A DNA stretch of 10,430 bases from Thermoleophilaceae bacterium (GTDB lineage: Bacteria > Actinomycetota > Thermoleophilia > Solirubrobacterales > Thermoleophilaceae): positions 1 to 10,430 of the forward strand of contig JACCZR010000062.1 of NCBI GenBank assembly GCA_013695855.1, written 5' to 3'. The notes beneath the pieces are model-generated. The model was not told the origin of the DNA. It did no database searches and was given only the letters and a program-made list of their open reading frames with translations. Position numbers and translations under genes: made by a program. Numbering within the stretch: the stretch's first letter is position 1; each line of letters opens with the position of its first letter. Below are positions 5,757 through 10,430 of the stretch, in pieces.

Positions 5757-6656
5757 GTGACAGCCGTTGAACTCTCGGAGATCCACGAGGCCAACGAGCG
5801 CTACCACGATCTCGCCGCCGCCCACTACGACGCCAAGTGGGGCATCTCCTACGGCGAGCTCGGGCAGGGCCAGGTCACGGCCAAGCTCGCCAAGGCCCTC
5901 GGCAGCCGGCCCGGCCACCACCCCCGGGGCCTGGAGGTCGGCGCCGGCACGGGCTACTTCGGCCTGAACCTCATGCGTGCCGGCGTGATCGGCGAGCTGA
6001 CCGCCGTGGACATCTCCCCCGCCATGTTGGGCGAGCTCCAGCGCTCGGCCGAGCGGCTGGGCCTGCAGGCCGAGTGCACAGCCTGCGAGGCACGCGCCCT
6101 CCCCTTCCCCGACGACTCCTTCGACCTGGTCTTCGGCCACGCCGTGCTGCACCACCTGCCCGACCTGGGAGGCTGCCTGCGCGAGTTTCGCCGTGTGCTT
6201 GCACCCGGCGGGGCGCTGGCCTTCTGCGGCGAGCCCTCGTTCTACGGCGACCGCCTGGCCTCGTGGCCCAAGCGCGCCGCCTACAGGGCGGCGCCGCTGT
6301 GGCGCGCCGCCGTGCGCGCGGGCGCGCGGGCCGAGCGGGCCACCGAGGAGCGCGAGGAGGACGTGCTCGAGCGGGTGGTCGACGTTCACGCCTTCACCCC
6401 GGCCGCCCTAGACCAGGCCGCGCGGGCCGCCGGCTTCCAGACGGTGCGGGTGAGCGGTGAGGAGCTGGCCGCGAGCCTGTTCGGCTGGGTCAACCGCACC
6501 CTGGAGGGCAGCGCCGAGCCGGCCGAGGTGCCGTGGCTGTGGCGCCAGTACGCCTACCGCGGCTACCTCGCCCTGCAGGCGCTGGACCGCGCGGTGCTCG
6601 AGCCGCGCCTGCCGCCGGCGCTTTTCTACAACCTGCTGGTCTCCGCCCGCGCCTAG
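5757..6656 (+). CDS. Class I SAM-dependent methyltransferase
   Basis: A 299-residue methyltransferase of the COG2226/UbiE-like kind. Motif I is LEVGAGTGYFGLNL (59-72), the SAM-ribose acid is D85 in LTAVDIS, motif II/III is LPFPDDSFDLVFGHAVLHHL (115-134), and RVLAPGGALAFCGEPS (146-161) follows. Residues 165-299 are a long, Arg/Ala-rich extension with hydrophobic stretches near the C-terminus (YAYRGYLALQALDRAV), possibly for membrane or lipid contact. It shares a 27-bp divergent promoter region with the glucan operon, so it could be a second sugar or lipid methyltransferase of the same pathway. Substrate is not evident. Its TAG stop overlaps the stop of the converging membrane-protein gene within the palindrome CTAG (6653-6656). 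Confidence 0.88.
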   Translation: MTAVELSEIHEANERYHDLAAAHYDAKWGISYGELGQGQVTAKLAKALGSRPGHHPRGLEVGAGTGYFGLNLMRAGVIGELTAVDISPAMLGELQRSAERLGLQAECTACEARALPFPDDSFDLVFGHAVLHHLPDLGGCLREFRRVLAPGGALAFCGEPSFYGDRLASWPKRAAYRAAPLWRAAVRAGARAERATEEREEDVLERVVDVHAFTPAALDQAARAAGFQTVRVSGEELAASLFGWVNRTLEGSAEPAEVPWLWRQYAYRGYLALQALDRAVLEPRLPPALFYNLLVSARA

Positions 6657-7867
6657 GCGAACAACGCTGCGGCGGGCGCCGTGGCCAGCAGGACGAGGGC
6701 GAGGTCGATCGCCCGGATGCGCAGGCTCGGCACCGGCGCCGGCAGAGCCGGCCGAAAGCTCGAGGACTCGCGATTGACCCAGGTGAGGACGGCGTCGAGG
6801 AAGGGGGCGGGGCGCCTGGGAACACCCGACAGCCGGTCCACCAGCGACCGCCCCGCCGCGAGGAGCCTCCCCTCCGAGCCGATCTCGTCGAGGGTGCGGG
6901 CGGCCTCGGGAACACCGGGCACGAAGCGCAGGCGGGCGAGCACCCTACGGGCCACCTCGCGCAGCCCCGAGGCCCCGGCGGCCGCACGCAGCCAGGTGGC
7001 CACGGACACCAGCAGCGCGGCACGAAGCGCGCGCCGCAGGGCCACCTCGATCCCCAACCCCCCCACGAGCGCGAACACCAGAGCGCCAAAGGCCAACAGC
7101 GCGGCGAGGCCGAGCCCCGTCGGGACGGTGGAGTTGTCGGGTCGCGAGAGCGCCCAGGCCACGGCCAGTGCGGCGGCCACCCCGGCAAGCAGCGGCCACT
7201 CCGTGGAGGCCAGGAGCAACCCGAAGCCGATCGCGGCCGCCACCGCCACCGCCCGCGGATCGAAGCGCCCGCGGTGTCCCGAGAGCTCTTCCGGCTCGGC
7301 AGCCTCCCCGGCCGGCGACCGCTCCCAGCGCAGAAGGCCGCGGCGATAGACCGTCACCTGCACGGTCGAGGCGAAGATCGTCCAGACCAGGAGGCCGGCG
7401 AAGGTGAGCAGCAGGGCGTCGGCCGGCCCCACCTGGAGACCGACTAGGTCGGCCACGTTGCGCGCGCTGCCCGCGTAGGCGTCGAGCCCTCCCGCGATGA
7501 TGAAGATGAAGAACAGGCTGCCCAACCCGTTCTGGAACAGGCGGATGGCCGAGCACGCGAGCACCTGCCACGGGGCCGCGATCGAGCGCGACTCCATTCG
7601 CCCGAGAACGGGCGCGCTCAGAGCCTGGGTGAAGGGCACGCCGAAGCGGGCCGGGCCCATGAGGGCGATCGTCTCGATGAGCGTGGCGAAGCTCGCGCCG
7701 AAGCCGTGGCGCAGTCCGCGGCGCTGGGCCACCCGGGCCAGGGCGACTCCGCCCGGCAGGGCCACGAAAAAGCCACCGAAGGGCACCGCCCGCGAGGCCA
7801 CGAACGAGACCGTGGCCACATAGGCCGGGCCGGAGGATGAGGAGGTCGGCACGGCGGCTGTTGCCAC
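6653..7867 (-). CDS. Polytopic membrane protein of unknown function
   Basis: I do not recognise this family. The 404-residue protein has about eight or nine hydrophobic segments: roughly 15-45, 58-72, 101-127, 149-174, 206-221, 223-240, 250-278, 279-300 and 386-403. A charged loop at 178-205 is probably cytosolic. A soluble region at 303-385 is rich in Arg and contains RFVPGVPEAARTLDEIGSEG (314-333) and RPAPFLDAVLTWVNRE (352-367). The mixture suggests a transporter-like or lipid-handling protein, without motif support. I chose GTG 7865-7867 because a TANNNT -10 lies 7 nt upstream; the open frame continues to 8179 but only as a shadow of the photolyase relic. It converges on the methyltransferase gene with overlapping stops. 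Confidence 0.75.
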   Translation of the reverse strand: MATAAVPTSSSSGPAYVATVSFVASRAVPFGGFFVALPGGVALARVAQRRGLRHGFGASFATLIETIALMGPARFGVPFTQALSAPVLGRMESRSIAAPWQVLACSAIRLFQNGLGSLFFIFIIAGGLDAYAGSARNVADLVGLQVGPADALLLTFAGLLVWTIFASTVQVTVYRRGLLRWERSPAGEAAEPEELSGHRGRFDPRAVAVAAAIGFGLLLASTEWPLLAGVAAALAVAWALSRPDNSTVPTGLGLAALLAFGALVFALVGGLGIEVALRRALRAALLVSVATWLRAAAGASGLREVARRVLARLRFVPGVPEAARTLDEIGSEGRLLAAGRSLVDRLSGVPRRPAPFLDAVLTWVNRESSSFRPALPAPVPSLRIRAIDLALVLLATAPAAALFA

Positions 7868-7874
7868 CTCGACG

Positions 7875-7880
7875 AAGTTA
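7875..7880 (-). promoter_or_regulatory. -10 element of the membrane-protein gene
   Basis: On the minus strand TAACTT is followed by CGTCGAG (7 nt) and the GTG at 7867. There is no ribosome-binding site, which fits a leaderless transcript. The site lies in the 34-bp gap after the photolyase relic, so the gene need not depend on that gene's promoter. Confidence 0.5.
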
Positions 7881-7901
7881 GCGGGAGAGGCTGAGAGCGG
7901 G

Positions 7902-8460
7902 CTAAGGGTCGCTGCGGTGCTCGACCATCGGCCACGGGTAGTCGCTGCCGATCGCGCAACCCGCCTCGTCCTGGACCTCGCGCGGCATCTCCCACGGCTC
8001 GCGCAGATAGCGGTCGGGCACCTCGCGCAACTCGGGCACGTAGCGGCGCACGTAGGAGCCGTCGGCGTCGAAGCGCTCCATGTGGAGCGCGGGGTTGTAG
8101 ATGCGCCTGAAGGCCGGCTGGGGGTCCACGCCCACCGAGGCGATCCACTGCCAGTTGCCGTTGTTGTTGGCCTCGTCACCGTCGATCAGCAGGCGCATGA
8201 ACCAGCGCTCGCCCCAGCGCCAGTCGATCCCGAGGTCCTTGGTCAGGAACGAGCCCACTACGAGGCGCGCGCGGTTATGCATCCAACCCTCGCGCAGGAG
8301 CTGACGCATCCCGGCGTCGACCAGCGGGAAGCCGGTCTGCCCTTGGCACCAGCGCTCAAAGGCCTTCTCGGCGTAGCTCCACTTGATCGTCGGGCGCCGC
8401 GCGCAGCGCAGGGTGATCGTGCACGCGCAGGTCGCGACGAAACCAGACGATCGCGGTCAC
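7902..8460 (-). pseudogene. phr: DNA photolyase with large internal out-of-frame deletion
   Basis: GTG 8458-8460 opens a photolyase N-terminus, TAIVWFRRDLRVHDHPALRA (residues 2-21), which in the family starts the antenna-binding domain. Near 8385-8397 the sequence jumps to the C-terminal FAD-binding domain in another frame: IKWSYAEKAFERWCQGQTGF, then VDAGMRQL, GWMHNR, SFLTKDLGIDWR, DGDEANNNGNWQW, RIYNPALH and DYPWPMVEH, stopping at 7902. An intact enzyme has about 440-480 residues; about 190 codons remain, so roughly 280 are missing, including the linker and the first part of the FAD domain. The N-terminal frame ends at a TGA (8356-8358) after 34 codons. Such a protein could not repair pyrimidine dimers. 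The downstream part still has excellent codon use and no further stops, so the deletion is recent or an assembly artefact. Confidence 0.87.
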
Positions 8461-8468
8461 CCAACGGG

Positions 8469-8474
8469 TACGTT
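8469..8474 (+). promoter_or_regulatory. -10 element of the LON-domain gene
   Basis: TACGTT is followed by ACGAGCG (7 nt) and GTG 8482, with no ribosome-binding site. It is almost the same DNA, read on the other strand, as the photolyase -10. Confidence 0.5.
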
Positions 8475-8475
8475 A
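8470..8475 (-). promoter_or_regulatory. -10 element of the photolyase relic
   Basis: On the minus strand TAACGT is followed by ACCCGTTGG (9 nt) and the GTG at 8460. Five of its six base pairs are shared with the -10 of the LON-domain gene. The promoter seems intact even though the gene it serves is broken. Confidence 0.5.
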
Positions 8476-8481
8476 CGAGCG

Positions 8482-9102
8482 GTGGGCGAGTTCATCGAGC
8501 GCTTCCGGCTGTTCCCCCTGGGGCTGGTGCTGCTGCCCGGCGAGGTCGCGCCCCTGCACGTCTTCGAGGAGCGCTACAAGATGATGATCGGCGAGTGCCT
8601 CGAGCTCGGGGAGCCCTTCGGGATCGTCTGGCTGGCCGACGACGGCCTGCGCGAGACAGGCTGCAGCGCCAGCGTCACTCAGCTGCTCGCGCGCGCCGAG
8701 GACGGGCGGATGAACATCCTCGTCCAGGGCGAGGGCGCCTTTCGCCTGCTGCGCCGCCGCGACGACCTTCCCTACCCCGCGGGGGACGTCGAGCTGCTCG
8801 ACGAGCACCCGGACTCCCCAGACGACGACGAGGGCCGCGCCACGCGCTCGCGCTACGCCGACATCGTGGAGCGCGTGACCGACTCGCGCCCGAGCGACAG
8901 CGACCTCGAGGAGCTCGACGCCTACGGGATGGCCGCGACGCTCGACTTCGAGCTCGAGGCCAAGCAGGGCCTGCTGGAGCTGCGCTCTGAGTCCGAGCGC
9001 CAGGTCCGCCTGCGCGAGCTCTTCGACAAGGCGCTGCGGCGCATCGACCACGCCGAGACGGCCGCCGAGCAGGCGCGCTCGAACGGCAAGGTCCGCCTCT
9101 GA
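8482..9102 (+). CDS. LON substrate-binding-domain protein (stand-alone)
   Basis: A 206-residue protein matching the N-terminal substrate-binding (PUA-like) domain of Lon protease without the AAA+ or peptidase parts (COG2802 type). The hallmark is FRLFPLGLVLLPGEVAPLHV (8-27) followed by FEERYKMM. A second block has GC-SASVTQLLARAEDGRMNI and GEGAFRLL (83-90). After an acidic linker (102-120), the C-terminal half (125-206) is helical and charged, as in other stand-alone members. Function in the family is poorly defined; it is thought to bind unfolded proteins or peptides. GTG 8482 is chosen from the family start and the -10 seven bases upstream; the frame extends to 8383 but only through photolyase DNA. 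It is transcribed alone, divergent from the photolyase relic. Confidence 0.88.
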   Translation: MGEFIERFRLFPLGLVLLPGEVAPLHVFEERYKMMIGECLELGEPFGIVWLADDGLRETGCSASVTQLLARAEDGRMNILVQGEGAFRLLRRRDDLPYPAGDVELLDEHPDSPDDDEGRATRSRYADIVERVTDSRPSDSDLEELDAYGMAATLDFELEAKQGLLELRSESERQVRLRELFDKALRRIDHAETAAEQARSNGKVRL

Positions 9103-9128
9103 TCGGGTCGGTGCGGCGCTTCCGGCGC

Positions 9129-9242
9129 TCAGCGACCGGTGCGGCGCGACTTGAAGTTCGCCTTGCCCGTGCATCCGGGGCTCTTCACGCGGACGGTGCC
9201 CGTCGCGACCCCGCCGGCGAGCTTGCCGTTCGTGGTGATGGA
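9129..9242 (-). pseudogene. C-terminal relic of a gene, or small downstream ORF
   Basis: On the minus strand, SITTNGKLAGGVATGTV, then RVKSPGCTGKANFKSRRTGR and a TGA. It is rich in Lys, Thr, Asn and Gly, yet 34 of the 36 codons from ATC 9237-9239 to the stop end in G or C, which shadows rarely achieve. It reads like the last beta-strands of the secreted beta-rich proteins common in soil actinobacteria. No good start belongs to it, so a decayed C-terminus is my preferred reading. Alternatively, a TTG at 9261-9263 overlaps the ggt stop as TTGA and would give a coupled 44-residue peptide. Confidence 0.42.
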
Positions 9243-9259
9243 CCTCCGTCGCGGCGTTG

Positions 9260-10430
9260 TCAAGCGAACGCGGTGGCGCCGCCGCGGCGAGGGTCGCCCC
9301 CACCGCTCAGCTCCCCATCGGTCCTGGCCACCGCTTGGACACCGCCGAAGAAGAGGTTGCTCTGTGACCAGCGGCGCACCCGGTAGCCGCGCTGCTCGAG
9401 GCGGTCGAGGGCGCCTCCGTCCACACCGGGCTCGGCCTCGACCACATCGCCCTCCACATGCATCCGCGGCCGGTCGACCGCGTCCTGAGCTGAGAGCCCG
9501 TCGTCCACCACCCCGAGCACGGTCTGCAGGATCGCCGAACGGATGCGGTTCGAGCCCGCCGAGCCGAGCGCCATCTCGGGCTCCCCATCCCGCAGCACCA
9601 CCGTAGGGGCCATCATGCTCGGCACCCGCGCGCCGGAGGGGTGGCGATGGTGCCCGAGGGGGTTCAGGTCATCCTCTCCCAGCATGTTGTTGAGGTGCAC
9701 GCCGGTCCCCGGCACCACCACGCCCGAGCATGAGCCGTTCGAGCAGGTGACCGCGGCGCAGTTGCCCTCGGAGTCGAGCACCGAGATGTGGGTGGTGTTG
9801 CCCAGTCGCGAGCGGACCTCGCCCGCCACGCTCTCCAGCGCGTCGGCGGCGAGGAAGCGCTCCAGGTAGCCGTCGCTTGCCAGCCCCTCGAGGAACTCCT
9901 CGTCGCGAGCGCGGTTGGTGGTGGCGATCACCTCGGCCACCGAGGCCGGATCCCCAGAGTCGGCCAGGCGCTCGAGGATCCCCAGCGCGTCGGCGATGAG
10001 AATGCCGCCGCTGGAGGGCGGGGGATTGGTGAGCACCTCCCTCCCCGCGTAGGCCACGCGCGCGGGCTCGCGCTCGGCCACCCTGTAGGAGGCGAGGTCC
10101 TCCACGCTGAGCAGGCCGCCTCGGTCGAGCACCCACTGCGAGACCGCCCGGCCAACGTCGCCGTCGTAGAGGAAGCGAGGACCCTCTCGCCCGAGGCGCT
10201 CGAGCAGGACCCCGAGCTCGGGCAGGCGAATCGTCTCGCCGGCGCGCAGCAGCTCACCGCCCGGCGCCAGCAGCTCCGCGGCCTCCGGCGTGGAGCGGAA
10301 GATGGGCTCGAGCACGCCGAACAGCAGGGCCTGCATGGGCACCACCTCGATCCCCTCGCGCGCCGCGCGTGCGGGGCCCACGCACAGATCGGCGAGCGTG
10401 AGCGTGCCGAAGCGCCGCAGGGCCTCGGCC
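9260..10430 (-). CDS. ggt: Gamma-glutamyltransferase (5' end outside the window)
   Basis: The 3' 390 codons or so of a gamma-glutamyltranspeptidase-family Ntn hydrolase, which transfers or hydrolyses the gamma-glutamyl group of glutathione-like compounds, usually outside the membrane. The frame is open to the window edge with family-like sequence (AEALRRFGTLTLADLC before 10381), so about 110-140 N-terminal residues are missing; the GTG at 10381 is not the start. Large-subunit signatures include TNPPPSSGGI. Autocleavage should occur before the first Thr of GNTTHISV (codon at 9794-9796), making that Thr the nucleophile of the small subunit. VPGTGVHLNNMLGEDDLNP and ALGSAGSNRIRS (the GSxGG-type oxyanion region, here GSAGS) follow. 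Three Cys lie within 11 residues just after the nucleophile (NCAAVTCSNGSCSG), which is unusual. Related acylases share this fold, so substrate is not certain. Confidence 0.9.
   Translation of the reverse strand, partial: AEALRRFGTLTLADLCVGPARAAREGIEVVPMQALLFGVLEPIFRSTPEAAELLAPGGELLRAGETIRLPELGVLLERLGREGPRFLYDGDVGRAVSQWVLDRGGLLSVEDLASYRVAEREPARVAYAGREVLTNPPPSSGGILIADALGILERLADSGDPASVAEVIATTNRARDEEFLEGLASDGYLERFLAADALESVAGEVRSRLGNTTHISVLDSEGNCAAVTCSNGSCSGVVVPGTGVHLNNMLGEDDLNPLGHHRHPSGARVPSMMAPTVVLRDGEPEMALGSAGSNRIRSAILQTVLGVVDDGLSAQDAVDRPRMHVEGDVVEAEPGVDGGALDRLEQRGYRVRRWSQSNLFFGGVQAVARTDGELSGGGDPRRGGATAFA

Noticed and set aside
5730..6389. N-terminal extension of the operon methyltransferase to 474 residues
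   Set aside because: It runs antisense to the second methyltransferase, shows no domain, and the family start and a -10 hexamer support GTG 5727-5729.
7868..8179. Extension of the membrane-protein frame to 508 residues
   Set aside because: It overlaps the photolyase C-terminal coding sequence in another frame, and a -10 hexamer sits just before GTG 7865-7867.
8383..8481. N-terminal extension of the LON-domain protein
   Set aside because: It covers the photolyase N-terminus on the other strand and the shared promoter; the family begins at about GEFIERFRLFPL.
9109..9147. Direct repeat CGGTGCGGCGC (9109-9119 and 9137-9147)
   Set aside because: An 11-mer pair in such GC-rich DNA is weak evidence; no mobile element or hairpin goes with it.
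8473..9303. 276-residue minus-strand open frame across the LON gene
   Set aside because: It is antisense to a well-supported LON-domain gene and contains no motif. The short real coding trace at 9129-9242 is in a different frame.
10379..10381. GTG as the true ggt start
   Set aside because: Family-like sequence continues upstream in frame to the window edge, so the gene is simply cut off.

Overview
The window is very GC-rich DNA with almost uniform G/C third codon positions, frequent GTG starts and dense gene packing. The mix of protein families points to a high-GC actinobacterium. A deep lineage such as Thermoleophilia (Solirubrobacterales) is my best guess from how the proteins read; no search was run.

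Layout. At 68-133 (minus) there is a short relic of an ABC-transporter ATPase. A left-handed beta-helix acyltransferase follows (151-822, plus) and converges on a small XRE-type regulator (852-1277, minus). Positions 1278-1523 are non-coding and hold a tandem pair of 19-bp palindromes (1387-1424). Next is a tight minus-strand operon read from 5729 down to 1524: SAM methyltransferase, CPBP membrane protease, GH57 branching enzyme, GT4 glycosyltransferase. Its members overlap by 4, 4 and 13 bp. A second methyltransferase (5757-6656, plus) diverges from it and meets, tail to tail, a polytopic membrane protein of unknown function (6653-7867, minus). Upstream of that is a DNA photolyase pseudogene (7902-8460, minus) with a large internal out-of-frame deletion. 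It diverges from a LON-domain protein (8482-9102, plus). A 5'-truncated gamma-glutamyltransferase (9260 to the window edge, minus) ends the window, with a possible C-terminal gene relic just downstream of it (9129-9242).

How the genes may work together. The order methyltransferase, GH57, GT4, with a convergent LbH acyltransferase beyond, matches what I remember of the Mycobacterium tuberculosis Rv3030-Rv3031-Rv3032 / Rv3034c locus linked to methylglucose lipopolysaccharide (MGLP). The simplest reading is a locus for a methylated, perhaps acylated, alpha-1,4-glucan-like polysaccharide, with an extra CPBP protease gene inside the operon. That product is inference.

Expression. Six transcription-unit starts each have a TANNNT hexamer 7-9 nt before a GTG codon and no Shine-Dalgarno sequence, which suggests leaderless mRNAs. 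Two divergent pairs have only 27 and 21 bp between their start codons, so their -10 elements overlap. Three gene relics in 10 kb show local gene decay, or assembly faults that read mapping could expose.
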